From Lachnospiraceae bacterium (GTDB taxonomy: Bacteria; Bacillota; Clostridia; Lachnospirales; Lachnospiraceae), in contig CAJTCY010000008.1 in assembly GCA_910575075.1 (NCBI GenBank), positions 2,501 to 66,500 on the forward strand: a DNA stretch of 64,000 bases. The letters are read 5' to 3'. Below the pieces are notes generated by a model. It was not told where the DNA came from, did no database searches, and was given only the letters and a program-made list of their open reading frames with translations. A program made the translations under genes and the position numbers. Shown here piece after piece: positions 24,901 through 34,114 of this stretch; within the stretch, counting starts at the first letter, position 1; each line of letters starts with the position of its first letter.

Positions 24901-26765
24901 GTCAGCGTAACTTCTGTAGATTGATCGGGAAGACGCACAGTCCCATCCTCACCAATCACTTCCGGCTGGCTGGAGGTCCAGCTTACAGCCGCTCCATTTA
25001 ATTCAGTTGGAAGCTTTTGTTTTCCGTCTTTCATCGCTGCGCCCTCTGGAAATACACTGCCCAGAGATAAACTGTCATAATATCTCTGCATCTCCTCAGT
25101 GGCTATGTAAGAATTATCATTCAAATCTTTCCCTTGATACAGATTATGTACCTGAATATCAGACATGGCAAATCCATAAACAGAATATTCATCCACCAAT
25201 CCATTAAAATATTCACCGCTTCCCCAGCATGCCTTGCCAATGTAAAAAATACTGTTACTTCCCAATATATCTGACAGTTTATAATCACTTGCTGCCGTTC
25301 CCGCTTTCTTTCCATCAATATAGAGCTTTGTCTGATTCTCTGTAATGACCACTGTGACGTGTTTCCACTCTCCGCCTCTGGCATTTGCAGAAACAGTTGT
25401 CGGTCGGGTGCCTGTATTCTTATAACGTTCCACTGTCACCTTGTTGTTATTGTCCATAATTCCCAAATATTCTTCCTTGCCGTAATTGGGCGCATTGGCG
25501 TTGGGAGCGAGATAAACAGCCCAGTTGGTCTTGCTCTCTGTTTTGCTCCAGTAAGAAATCGTCAGTTCATCATATCCCGTCAGCAGGCTGGAGCCGTCGC
25601 TTTTTGCAACATCCAGAAATTCACTTTCATCCAGAGAAACTGCCTTGCCTTTCACGCCGTCTTGAGAAAAGTCCGGCGAACCGTTTACTGTCACTTTCAC
25701 CCCATCGCTCTTAAGCCCCTCCTGGGCATCGTCAAAGGTAAAATGAACCAGAGGCTGATCTGTCTGTACCGGTTTCGTTTCTTTGTGAAAGATTCTCCGC
25801 ATAAAATTATACAGTCCATGTTTATATACATCACCGCTATGGCCGCCGTCCCCGGTCTGTCCTGCGCCATTGATCCCATCTGTGGCATAATAGATATGCG
25901 GAACCTCATTCTGTGCCAGAGCATTATGATACCGTTCCGGTTCCGTCTTTACAATCGTGTCCTTTGTTCCGGCTGCAATCAATACCAGCATATCATTCAT
26001 ATATTCCGGTTTGAGGGTAAATGATTCCTGCGTAAACAGGCCGTCCTCATGAACACCATAATTTTCATATTCAAAAATACCAAATGCCGGATTAAAAGCT
26101 CCAATATACCGCACTTGATCCTGAAGGGTAAACCCAATATGCAGGGTAACTCTTCCACCCATGGAGAAACCGGAAATCGCTGTATTCTCCCTCCCTTCAG
26201 CAATAGAGTAATGCTCCTTGATATAAGGCATCAAACAATCCTTAAAGTCGTTGATAAAATTGTCATACGCCCTGTAATGCTCCAGAGAAAATCCATTTTC
26301 GGGCGGCGTGCCTGTCTCGTTGGCGCAGGCATTAGGCAGCACGACAATCATTTCCTCACTGTCGCCGGAAGCAATGGCATTGCCGATTACATTCTGAATC
26401 TGTTCCTCATAAAGCGTATTCTCATTGCCAAAAATTCCGTGAAGCAGATAGAGAACAGGGTATTTTTTCTCCGTACTATAGCCTGCCGGAAGGATCACCT
26501 TGGCTTTCCGTTTCGAATTGGTGGCCGTAGACTGATACTGAATATCCTCCACAGTGCCATAATTGACCCCCGTTTTCTCCGCCATATAGTCAGATGGCAC
26601 ATTGTAGTTTTTATCCTGCACATACTGGCTGATTGGCGCCCATGTTTCTTGTTCTTGTGCAGCTTCGGCAGAAGTTTCTGCACGAATTTCCGCCGGCATT
26701 ACGGTAAACGCCATTGCAGCCGCCACAATCATGGCAAATATCCTCGTTTTCCTCTTTCTTTGCAT
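21930..26765 (-). CDS. Secreted multidomain CE1-type esterase / GH43 glycosidase with LRR tail
   Basis: 1,611 residues from the ATG at 26765 (AAGGAGG upstream). Signal peptide 1-29. A CE1-like esterase (about 65-330) has Ser201 in GFSMGG, Asp269 in GTKDTI and His309 in GGHSGD. A LamG-type jelly roll follows (about 337-550), then two Ig-like modules, a propeller-like segment (about 710-880), and a GH43 domain (about 1010-1310) with ADPCAYYNPDDGYYYF, ITLDMTTFQLNG and DEGPYAI, holding the base, modulator and acid residues. The last 250 residues are BspA-type LRR repeats with a lysine-rich end. The expected role is removal of feruloyl/acetyl esters and arabinose from arabinoxylan at the cell surface. 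No LPXTG motif is present. Substrate is inferred. Confidence 0.85.
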   Translation of the reverse strand: MQRKRKTRIFAMIVAAAMAFTVMPAEIRAETSAEAAQEQETWAPISQYVQDKNYNVPSDYMAEKTGVNYGTVEDIQYQSTATNSKRKAKVILPAGYSTEKKYPVLYLLHGIFGNENTLYEEQIQNVIGNAIASGDSEEMIVVLPNACANETGTPPENGFSLEHYRAYDNFINDFKDCLMPYIKEHYSIAEGRENTAISGFSMGGRVTLHIGFTLQDQVRYIGAFNPAFGIFEYENYGVHEDGLFTQESFTLKPEYMNDMLVLIAAGTKDTIVKTEPERYHNALAQNEVPHIYYATDGINGAGQTGDGGHSGDVYKHGLYNFMRRIFHKETKPVQTDQPLVHFTFDDAQEGLKSDGVKVTVNGSPDFSQDGVKGKAVSLDESEFLDVAKSDGSSLLTGYDELTISYWSKTESKTNWAVYLAPNANAPNYGKEEYLGIMDNNNKVTVERYKNTGTRPTTVSANARGGEWKHVTVVITENQTKLYIDGKKAGTAASDYKLSDILGSNSIFYIGKACWGSGEYFNGLVDEYSVYGFAMSDIQVHNLYQGKDLNDNSYIATEEMQRYYDSLSLGSVFPEGAAMKDGKQKLPTELNGAAVSWTSSQPEVIGEDGTVRLPDQSTEVTLTAQISKDGAVTKKKFVIPVLASSGQKAYFEENFTIPYVVTGKTVLPAAYGEGSITWSGTSVSADGKITATEQEQNVELTASWQGNGVSAAKTFSVRILDKNAITLAAYTREPLAKDVYAGKLAYSMHLAYQKENGSYESLYDNNGILYAKADISGSGTLTPKNLKNPYVFAMKDRGYGVVAVRTNSSDEEMVNAQDDLSRGKALLFTTEDFIHYDEAGLIDLKQNVFVSDIICDYDSSCGKYVLRWSDTEGNYYKSTAEDIRSLSVETEKGGIFHYDAIDTSIMGACERNQFFVPETTGQNLLRKFSTIYNTSVQVPESVSVLQKQEVENVQAELLYSDGSKALKKVDWDLTGIDFGKPGTYQAKGKVQRAPSMKAANQTSLGVNRADPCAYYNPDDGYYYFIATNDGNGNSTFSIKKAETLEGLKDAEETEILNLDMYPDINGMVWAPEIHKVGGELYIFFSSNPGNPKNWDVQSHVMHYKGGKLDDKNSWEKPIRFQCKNGTPLNEGMKDFGGITLDMTTFQLNGTQYVVWAQRDYGRSTGSVLCIGTIDPEEPWKLTSDPVIISRPDYGWDNNDNTPVDEGPYAIIREDKVFLTFSGSSIGATYCVGLLSADIGADLLQAESWTKSNCPILYARAVEGEAGPGHNSYTRDAAGNLVFVYHARPVDADGKVGSRNTGLRTVHFAADGEPVLYLTGELELAKDKEDVEMTVVVKDPNASVSTPDTPVDEKPAVNQTFSGGSGETYQITACGSGEKTVTVTGMSGQMTDITIPDTVSYKNEVYQVTAIGSGAFSGQKKLKSVVIGKYITSIGEKAFYNNTNLTKVVFQGTAVKKIGKDAFTNIHKKAVFQMKKTFTSKSLKYKILKCTPSAKQVSVTGAAKKFTSVKLPAAVKFNGMSFQVTEIGKKAFRKQTKLKSVTVGKYVKTIGANAFQGDKKLAKIKFSGTAIKSIGKNAFQGIKKNAVFQVKKSKKTYYNKLIKKAKTKNYKMK

Positions 26766-26914
26766 AAAAACCTCCTTACAAATATGCATACAAGTTACCA
26801 ATATTATCATTATTTCACAAGTATGCAATAACTTCATCCACCAAAACTATATAGATTTTCAAAACTATCCTGCAATTTCTTTAGTATCTTATATTTTTCG
26901 TTTCAGAGACATAA

Positions 26915-28177
26915 CTATTTATGACCGCCTTCCTCCGTCCAGGAAATCTTCGTCCCTTTGCCCACCTGGCTCTCAATTACCATCCTTCCATGGTGAACTG
27001 CTGCAATCTGCTCACACAGAGCAAGCCCCAGCCCCATATTCCCGCTCTTCCGGGAACGAGACTTATCCACGCGGTAAAATGCTTTGCGGACTTTATCCAC
27101 TTCCTGCGGCGGTATTCCACAGCCCTCGTCACGCACCCACAGAGATTGTTCATCAGCGCCCAGATAAATAGTGCTGCCAGGCTCCGATGCCATCACGCTG
27201 TTATTGATTAAATTAATCAGAAAGCTGGTCATCAAATCTGCATCCAGTTCTTTTTCCTGTCCCAGATAAGTTCCCTCCCACACCAAGTTAATATTTTTTT
27301 CTTCCAGCCTGTGTTTTACATTCTCTTCCGCTGCCGTAAAAAGCGTATCTACGGAAATCTTTCGCAGGGTAATTCTGCACTCCGGCTCATAGAGCCTGGT
27401 CAGTTCCATCATCTTTTCAGACAGCCGCGACAGTCTTTTGCTCTCTCGGTTAATATAATCCAGGGCTTTCTCTTCCTGTTCTCTGGACAATTTTACATTT
27501 AACAACGTTTCAGAATACCCTTTGATTGCTGTCAGCGGCGTTTTCAGTTCATGAGACATGCTGCCAATCAACTGACGCTGAGCTTCATTTACCGCCTGCA
27601 GAGGCCGGGTAATTTTTTTGATCAGAACTACCAATAACAGAGCCATCCCCAGGGAAGCAACGGCAGAAATCAGTATTTCTTGTATGGCAAGCGTCCAGCT
27701 TTCCCTATAAATATACGAAATATCCTCCACATAGAAGAAAAGATAGTTCTCCTTTTTTGCTTCAGACTTGCCCAGCCCCCATTCTGAGGCAAACACCAGT
27801 AGATACGTATCATCCAATTTTTCCTCTCTGCAGACAAACTCGAAAACTTTTTCATCAAAATTGACTTTATCCACATCGAAATCATAAGGGGTCGTATTAT
27901 ACAGTTCTTTTTTACTCTTATAAAGCGCAGATCCTTCCGGCATGTTTTCGCGAAAACAATAGGTGACTACATGGTCCTGCATTGTTTCCCCATAGTTTAC
28001 TTTGTAAAATTCAGAAGAAAAATCTGAAATACTCCTGGAAAAAATCTTTTTCCCCCATGATTCTATAAGCTCAATTTTCTCCTGCCGTCCTGTTAAAATC
28101 ACATAAAACGAAAAAATCTGCGCCAACACAAACAACATGGTTGACGCAGTCAATGCAATCTTTTTAATCATATCCAT
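26915..28177 (-). CDS. Sensor histidine kinase (OmpR-partner type)
   Basis: 420 residues. Two membrane segments (about 8-30 and 164-187) enclose an extracellular sensor of about 130 residues. HisKA motif SMSHELKTPLTAIKGYSE with the phospho-accepting histidine; HATPase with LINLINNSVMA, DEGCGIPP and GNMGLGLALCEQI. The ATG is three bases after the regulator stop, and its ribosome site (GGAGG) is formed by the regulator's last codons. The Pho-like boxes before the pair suggest PhoR-like descent, but the extracellular domain is not diagnostic. The stimulus is unknown. Confidence 0.87.
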   Translation of the reverse strand: MDMIKKIALTASTMLFVLAQIFSFYVILTGRQEKIELIESWGKKIFSRSISDFSSEFYKVNYGETMQDHVVTYCFRENMPEGSALYKSKKELYNTTPYDFDVDKVNFDEKVFEFVCREEKLDDTYLLVFASEWGLGKSEAKKENYLFFYVEDISYIYRESWTLAIQEILISAVASLGMALLLVVLIKKITRPLQAVNEAQRQLIGSMSHELKTPLTAIKGYSETLLNVKLSREQEEKALDYINRESKRLSRLSEKMMELTRLYEPECRITLRKISVDTLFTAAEENVKHRLEEKNINLVWEGTYLGQEKELDADLMTSFLINLINNSVMASEPGSTIYLGADEQSLWVRDEGCGIPPQEVDKVRKAFYRVDKSRSRKSGNMGLGLALCEQIAAVHHGRMVIESQVGKGTKISWTEEGGHK

Positions 28178-28179
28178 AC

Positions 28180-28839
28180 TCAGACCTCCATCCGGTAGCC
28201 CACTCTGGGCACTGTAATAATCACATCTGTAAAATCCAGTTTTTTACGGATATTTCCCACATGCACATCCACAGTTCTGCTCTCTCCCTCAAAATCCACG
28301 CCCCAGAGAATATTTAAAATCTGTTCTCTTGTCATCACCCGGTTTCTGTACTTCCAAAATACCAGCAGACAATCGAATTCCATAGGCTGCAGGGAAATTT
28401 CCACTCCGCTTTTATACACCGTGCGCTTTTTCTCATTGATCACTACATCCCGGATATGGATCTCCTCGGAATCCTCTTTCACAAAACGTTTGAGCACGTT
28501 ATCCACCCGTACCAGCAGCTCCAGCATCTCAAAAGGCTTGACAATATAATCCTCAGCCCCGCTCCTTAATCCTCTGACCTTGCTTGGCAGATCTCCCTTT
28601 GCCGTGAGATAAATCACTGGTATCTTATGCTCTTTTAATTCCTCCAGAAGAATAAATCCATCCTTTCCAGGCAGCATAATATCTAAAAGCGCCAAGTCAT
28701 AATCATCCTCCCCTTTTAGATGATTACTGAATTCTTCCCCGTCAAAAAACGGCACAGGTTCATAGCCTGCAACCTCCAGATTCATGCAGATCAGATCATT
28801 GATGGCAATTTCATCTTCAATTACTAAAATTTTTTTCAT
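28180..28839 (-). CDS. OmpR/PhoB-family response regulator
   Basis: 219 residues from MKKILVIEDE at 28839 (GGCGGGGA upstream). Receiver: acidic pairs in VIEDE, phospho-acceptor in LALLDIMLPGKDGF, lysine in YIVKPFEML. The winged helix ends with RTVDVHVGNIRKKL and RVGYRMEV. Its own promoter carries three hexamers in TTTACA-N5-TTTACA-N5-TTATAG order, so autoregulation is likely, and a two-hexamer version precedes the lipoprotein-exporter operon. The kinase gene follows directly. Confidence 0.9.
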   Translation of the reverse strand: MKKILVIEDEIAINDLICMNLEVAGYEPVPFFDGEEFSNHLKGEDDYDLALLDIMLPGKDGFILLEELKEHKIPVIYLTAKGDLPSKVRGLRSGAEDYIVKPFEMLELLVRVDNVLKRFVKEDSEEIHIRDVVINEKKRTVYKSGVEISLQPMEFDCLLVFWKYRNRVMTREQILNILWGVDFEGESRTVDVHVGNIRKKLDFTDVIITVPRVGYRMEV

Positions 28840-28871
28840 AAAATTATCCCCGCCCACTTTGATTTGGTTTC

Positions 28872-28925
28872 ATTATAATAGATTTACAAAAGGAAAACTA
28901 TAAGTTCTTGTAAAGGTTTTGTAAA
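28872..28925 (-). promoter_or_regulatory. Autoregulated promoter with PhoP-like box
   Basis: Minus strand: TTTACA (28925-28920), AAACC, TTTACA (28914-28909), AGAAC, TTATAG (28903-28898), then a consensus TATAAT at 28877-28872. The TTTACA-N5 spacing is the pattern of Firmicute PhoP boxes. The -35 region has no good match, in keeping with activator dependence. The start codon is 33 bp further on. Confidence 0.6.
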
Positions 28926-29110
28926 CTCTAAAAAATAAATCCAGGTGTCAGACTCACTTTTGAGTAGTGTTTCATATATTTTTACCTATTTCCCGAATTA
29001 CTGAAAAGGAAAACTGTTTCACGGCTGCGGAGCAAGGAATTTTACAGTGTAATTTTACAATATGTGAAAAATATTATTCATCCTTAGTGCTGCTTTCATT
29101 AAACTGGAAG

Positions 29111-29656
29111 TCAGTTGAAATCATCAATGTGTTTTGCATATTCTTCTGAAGCTTCTTTGGTGTTTACCATTGCAAAAAATTCTGTGCGCTCTTCATTATC
29201 TAAATATTCTCCAATATTAAATGTGAGTAACAAATCAGGAAAATCCTTATTTATAGTCTGTTTAAAACGTTTGATAGATTTTTTACATGTTGTTATCATT
29301 TTATCACAGTGTACATCAAAAGCTTCCAAATACTCAAACGTTTTTGGATCAGTAAAGCGTTCATCATTTTCTTCCACATATTGATTCATATAGAAAGAAA
29401 TTTCCTTTATGAAGCCGCCAACATTGTACAGTTCCCATTCCGCCTCACAATACTTATAATACCAATAATCTTCCGAGTCAGTGTCAGACTGTTCGTTTAA
29501 ATATTGTTTTGTATTTGCCATTATACCAATAGATCTCATATCTCTTGCGCAATCTAACGAAAGTATATAAATATCATCGTGCTCTTTGACCCATTTTCTC
29601 AATGCATTTTCCATTGCGGTTACAATATCATTTTCAAACTTTTTATAATCAAACAT
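29111..29656 (-). CDS. DUF4303-like cytoplasmic protein
   Basis: 181 residues from MFDYKKFENDIVTAM at 29656, eight bases after TTGGAGG. Helical, acidic, no signal or membrane segment. The pattern LRKWVKEHDDIYILSLDCA near the start, DYWYYKYCEAEWEL in the middle and IGEYLDNEERTEFF near the end recall DUF4303 proteins, which are frequently encoded beside toxin/immunity genes of the SUKH type. No toxin gene is adjacent here. It may be an orphan immunity-like protein, or have an unrelated role. About 210 bp of downstream sequence holds no further gene. Confidence 0.6.
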   Translation of the reverse strand: MFDYKKFENDIVTAMENALRKWVKEHDDIYILSLDCARDMRSIGIMANTKQYLNEQSDTDSEDYWYYKYCEAEWELYNVGGFIKEISFYMNQYVEENDERFTDPKTFEYLEAFDVHCDKMITTCKKSIKRFKQTINKDFPDLLLTFNIGEYLDNEERTEFFAMVNTKEASEEYAKHIDDFN

Positions 29657-29811
29657 CCATATTGCCTCCAATTGCTGATTTACTTTTCTAATAGAATACC
29701 ACAATCATCATATTATTTCTATTGGCACTGCATTCATAGGAATTATGTTTTAATTACAATGCTTGTGAGATTTAATGTCATTAAAATTATAAAAGCTCTT
29801 TGGGTATAAAA

Positions 29812-29834
29812 ACGGCGAGATCATTTCCCGCCGT
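29812..29834 (-). terminator. Terminator-like hairpin after the O-acetylation operon
   Basis: ACGGCG/CGCCGT with a partly paired extension; minus strand continues as TTTTTAT. It is the first terminator downstream of the AlgX-like gene, with MITE copy A in between. Confidence 0.6.
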
Positions 29835-29848
29835 CCTTTCTGCATATA

Positions 29849-29950
29849 TCATAATTTGATTGCTTCTGTTCGTATATTTTTTGCACCCGCTCCATATATT
29901 TCTTCAGCGAATTGTGAATAGATTATTACAAGAAAAATCCATACAGGCAT
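29849..29950 (-). pseudogene. Short hydrophobic open frame cut off by MITE copy A
   Basis: From ATG 29950 a 33-residue frame (MPVWIFLVIIYSQFAEEIYG...) ends at 29849. It has one hydrophobic stretch and lies between the MITE end (29955) and the terminator. No ribosome site is visible upstream, since that sequence is MITE. It may be the 3' remnant of a gene of the polysaccharide operon that was cut off by the insertion, or a chance frame. Confidence 0.3.
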
Positions 29951-29954
29951 AATT

Positions 29955-30120
29955 CTAGTACAACGAAAATTAAGTCTTTGATATATTCACGCAGGATAAT
30001 TGTTTCAGATACAAGGAAGAAAAACGACGGCGTAGCGGTGGCTACGGCTAGGTTTTCTGACATAGTAGCTGGACAATTAGGCAAGTGAAGATGTTAATTA
30101 CTTAATATTCGTTGTACTAG
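29955..30120. mobile_element. 166-bp MITE, copy A
   Basis: Begins CTAGTACAACGAAAATTAAG and ends with the inverted CTTAATATTCGTTGTACTAG. An identical 166-bp copy is at 61166-61331. An inner hairpin CGTAGC-GGTG-GCTACG lies in the middle. There is no coding capacity for a transposase. Both copies have CTAG at each end, so CTAG may be the duplicated target. The stop codon (TAG) of the AlgX-like gene lies in this terminal CTAG. Confidence 0.85.
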
Positions 30121-31475
30121 TACGGTATAATCGTTTGATTAACCAGGTCTTCTCCTTTTTCATCACTAAATACATATATGGTTATTTCTCCCTGGTCTTC
30201 TTCATTTACTGTAATATTTTTATCATCCGAAAAATTTTCTAATTCCTGAATCGTTTTTTTCTCACCAGTCAGGGCATCTGTCATAGAAATTGATACATAC
30301 CTCAATTCAACATCTGGAATGGCTCTTGAAATGGTAATATTTTTCTTTCCATCCATTGTTTCAATATTTGTTGCAACATACGAAATGCCGAAGCTTTTTA
30401 ATTGATTTACATATCTTTCAGCCATTTCAAGAACAAATATATCAGCATCATAATTAAATATCTGTTCTTGATTGTAAGAGTTATAATGCACAAAATAACT
30501 GTTTTCAAATTGTGAAGCGATATAGGGCGCCAGAGCTGATGAAAATGAATCCCTATATACAAATAACTTCCTGTTATCAGCCCCGATAGTGTGATAAATA
30601 ATTTCTGTTCCATAATCCCATTTTATATTTTGCGTGTTTAATGCGCTATATCCGCTCAGATCATAATCAATATTTCCATTTTTTATTGATATGTTTAACA
30701 TATTCGTCAAATCACCTGAGTTGCCGTATCGTGGAACGCATGATATGTTATTGATATTGGGCATTTCTAATCCTAATTCTTTTGCCAGACAAGTTGCACC
30801 CACATATGCTCCGGCATTATTCCAATGCGTATCGAGTTTATGATATAGTATCCTAGATGGATTTTCTGCACGTGTTTGTTTAAGGATTTCCATTGGATAC
30901 ACAATTCTGATATCCGTGTTTTCTTTCAAATATTCTATAAGCTGCTCCGCATTGGAAACTTCGTTTTTTTTCTCATAGTACTGCGGTATTTTATCTATGT
31001 ATATGCTTTCCTTATTTGGCGCAACAAAAATAACAAATTCCAATCCTATAAATTCAAAGCTTTTCTTGCAAAGTGTCAAGTTTTTTGCTATTTCCCTTAA
31101 TTCTTCATTAGAAAAACTAGAATACCCAAGTGACTGTTCTAAAGGATTCCCGCTAGCTTCATTACAATAAAAAAGCCATCCTTCCTCCCCGATCACAACG
31201 CTGTCATTGGATGATTGTTTAAAGACAAAATATTCCAAACTATTATTCAGTGTGATAAGCTGATTTCTATAAGGAATATTGTCTCCATAATATTGCTCAT
31301 AATTCTGTGGATACTCCTTGTAATTTTCCGTTGTAAGGACAGGTTTCTCTATCAAATTTCTGTTTTCATAATTTTCAGAATCTACGTACTGTCCAAGAAA
31401 AAAATATGAAACGTGAGGTGTTGCTATGATTGACAGAAATAGAATGATCCATATGATAGGTTTATTTTTTTTCAT
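30117..31475 (-). CDS. AlgX/AlgJ-like (DHHW/SGNH) polysaccharide O-acetylation protein
   Basis: 452 residues from MKKNKPIIW at 31475. One N-terminal membrane anchor (about 5-27) and an extracellular SGNH-like domain with VVIGEEGWLFYCNE, KLDTHWNNAGAYVG (Asp-His pair) and FVYRDSFSSALAPYI (serine block). The family moves acetyl groups delivered by an MBOAT partner onto exopolysaccharide outside the cell. The MBOAT gene ends 16 bp before it, so the two form an operon. The stop codon is supplied by the first bases of MITE copy A (or by the CTAG target), so the natural C-terminus may have been slightly changed. Confidence 0.82.
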   Translation of the reverse strand: MKKNKPIIWIILFLSIIATPHVSYFFLGQYVDSENYENRNLIEKPVLTTENYKEYPQNYEQYYGDNIPYRNQLITLNNSLEYFVFKQSSNDSVVIGEEGWLFYCNEASGNPLEQSLGYSSFSNEELREIAKNLTLCKKSFEFIGLEFVIFVAPNKESIYIDKIPQYYEKKNEVSNAEQLIEYLKENTDIRIVYPMEILKQTRAENPSRILYHKLDTHWNNAGAYVGATCLAKELGLEMPNINNISCVPRYGNSGDLTNMLNISIKNGNIDYDLSGYSALNTQNIKWDYGTEIIYHTIGADNRKLFVYRDSFSSALAPYIASQFENSYFVHYNSYNQEQIFNYDADIFVLEMAERYVNQLKSFGISYVATNIETMDGKKNITISRAIPDVELRYVSISMTDALTGEKKTIQELENFSDDKNITVNEEDQGEITIYVFSDEKGEDLVNQTIIPY

Positions 31476-31491
31476 TATCCTACACTCCAAT

Positions 31492-32880
31492 TCAAAATCT
31501 AAAATAAATAAAAGGATTATATGTATTACTTGCCAGAGCGGCTATGCAAAATATCATCATTATTCCACAGCAAATAATTTCTAAATAGGAATTTCTCCAT
31601 CTTTTATTTAAGTTGGAATTTACACTTTGTATTAAACCACATCCAACAACTCCTATAAAAGCAACTAAGATTGTTCGATTGCCTAAAAGTTGCTGCCACA
31701 CTACACTTGTTTGATTAAACTTCCAAGGCATTAACATATGCTTTATAAAAACTCCTGCTTCTATTACATTTTCTGCCCGGAATAATACCCAGCCAAAATT
31801 AACTAAAATCAGTGTGTATATATGAGAAAACCATTTATGCTTATCCAAAAATTTCTTTAAACCAAGCCTTTCAATAATAGAGAATACACCATGATACATT
31901 CCCCATAATACAAATGTATAGCCAGCGCCATGCCACAGACCTGTAATAAAAAATACAATTGCAAGATTAGTGTATGTCCTGAATTTTCCTTTTCTATTAC
32001 CGCCTAAAGGAATATAGACATACTCCTTAAACCACGTGCCTAAAGAAATATGCCATCTCTGCCAGAATTCCTGTATGGACGATGAGATATAGGGATATTG
32101 GAAATTTTCTTTAAAATCAAATCCAAATATTTTCCCCAACCCAATTGCCATATCAGAATATCCTGAGAAATCATAATATATTTGTAATGAATAAAAAATT
32201 GCCGCTATCCATGCAAGCTGACAGGAAACATCTGCATACTCCAATTGGTATATAGCATCCACACACTTTGCCAACACGTTAGAAACAAGAACTTTTTTAC
32301 TTAATCCATAAATAAATCTCCGCACTCCCTCAGCCATGTTAGAAACATTCAAAACTCTATGATTAAGCTGATTATTAATGTCTTTATATTGAACAATCGG
32401 CCCTGCAATGAGCTGCGGAAAAAAAGAAATATATAATGCAACATTCAAAATATTTTTTTGTACTTCATATTTTCCATAGTAAAGATCAATAATATATGAC
32501 AATGCCTGAAATGTAAAAAAGGAAATTCCGATCGGCAATGCCAATTCTTTCATTTCAATATTTTGATTAAAACAATTGTTGACTATCTCAATCAAAAAAT
32601 TAAAATATTTAAAATATCCAAGCGCCATTAAATTAACTAAAACAGCTATGAACAGGATAATCCGTTTTTTTGATTTAAGCTTATCCATCAAAATTCCTAA
32701 CATCCAATTTACAAATATTGAGCATATCATCAAAAGGACATAAACAGGTTCCCCCCAAGAATAAAAAATCAAACTTGCAAGTAACAAAAATATATTTCTG
32801 TAATTTTCTTTCATTAAAAAATGTCCAATTATTGTAATTGGAAGAAATATCCATAAAAAAACTAACGATGAAAAAACCAT
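31492..32880 (-). CDS. MBOAT O-acyltransferase (AlgI-like)
   Basis: 462 residues from MVFSSLVFLWIFLPI at 32880, with GGAAAGG eight bases upstream; a longer frame reaches upstream through the recombination-site region and is not favoured. About ten to twelve membrane segments, with the MBOAT core: YYDFSGYSDMAIGLGKIFGF, FWQRWHISLGTWFKEYVY and the active histidine in ITGLWHGAGYTFVLWG. It carries acetyl groups across the membrane for transfer by the AlgX-like protein encoded next. Expression may be switched by the recombinase and the paired sites 14-150 bp upstream. Confidence 0.88.
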   Translation of the reverse strand: MVFSSLVFLWIFLPITIIGHFLMKENYRNIFLLLASLIFYSWGEPVYVLLMICSIFVNWMLGILMDKLKSKKRIILFIAVLVNLMALGYFKYFNFLIEIVNNCFNQNIEMKELALPIGISFFTFQALSYIIDLYYGKYEVQKNILNVALYISFFPQLIAGPIVQYKDINNQLNHRVLNVSNMAEGVRRFIYGLSKKVLVSNVLAKCVDAIYQLEYADVSCQLAWIAAIFYSLQIYYDFSGYSDMAIGLGKIFGFDFKENFQYPYISSSIQEFWQRWHISLGTWFKEYVYIPLGGNRKGKFRTYTNLAIVFFITGLWHGAGYTFVLWGMYHGVFSIIERLGLKKFLDKHKWFSHIYTLILVNFGWVLFRAENVIEAGVFIKHMLMPWKFNQTSVVWQQLLGNRTILVAFIGVVGCGLIQSVNSNLNKRWRNSYLEIICCGIMMIFCIAALASNTYNPFIYFRF

Positions 32881-32893
32881 AACCAATACCTTT

Positions 32894-33050
32894 CCAAAAT
32901 GTGTACCTTTCTGTAAATCTGCCTGTTTTTTACACTGTTCTCTATAATACCACAAAAATACCTGTTTTTCCACTATAATTTGTACTTTCGAAATAGAAAA
33001 AGTGTTATCTAAGGCGATATCCAAAAGGTACACCTTTCTGTAATCTGCCT
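32894..33050. promoter_or_regulatory. Candidate invertible promoter segment between two recombinase sites
   Basis: Two 14-bp sites of half-site/2-bp core/half-site form flank 125 bp. Site 1 is AAATGT-GT-ACCTTT (32897-32910). Site 2 is AAAGGT-AC-ACCTTT (33024-33037), an exact palindrome apart from its core. The two cores are in opposite orientation (GT versus AC), the arrangement that gives inversion with serine recombinases. Wider 30-bp flanks match in direct order (32894-32924, 33021-33050). Inside, the minus strand shows an extended -10 (TGGTATTAT) toward the MBOAT gene, and the plus strand a perfect TATAAT (CACTATAATTTG). Confidence 0.5.
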
Positions 33051-33051
33051 A

Positions 33052-33830
<779 letters not shown>

Positions 33831-33860
33831 CTGTAAATCCTCCATTCACCCAAACAAATA

Positions 33861-34114
33861 GCAGAACCAGATTAGCGATACACAAACGGAATATCCGTTT
33901 TAAGAGCTAATTTAGTCCTGCCTAAATGTTTTTACTTTGTTTCACCTCGCATTTTATTAAAGCCATAGAATGACCGTATCAGTAATCGGACCATTATCTG
34001 ACTTATTGCAATGTAGGTTTTTGATTTGGATCAGCGCTGTCCTAGTCTTGATCTAAATGGATTTAAAAAAATAGGGCTAAATCAGTGCAAACCCTTACGT
34101 TAACTGGGCTTCTC
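33861..34114. other. Non-coding stretch with short repeats
   Basis: No gene seen in about 250 bp. The sequence TAATTTAGTCCT occurs at 33909 and again near 34117, and GGGCTAAAT (a mirror-like variant) near 34072. These may be binding sites or leftovers of insertions; nothing firmer can be said. Confidence 0.4.

Noticed and set aside
26049-26831. 260-codon plus-strand frame opposite the esterase domain
   Set aside because: Antisense of the CE1 domain with intact catalytic residues; no ribosome site of its own.
32894-33050. Reading the two recombinase sites simply as a direct repeat left by an insertion
   Set aside because: Kept only as the alternative: the flanks are direct, but the central bases form near-perfect half-site palindromes with inverted 2-bp cores, which a plain duplication would not produce.
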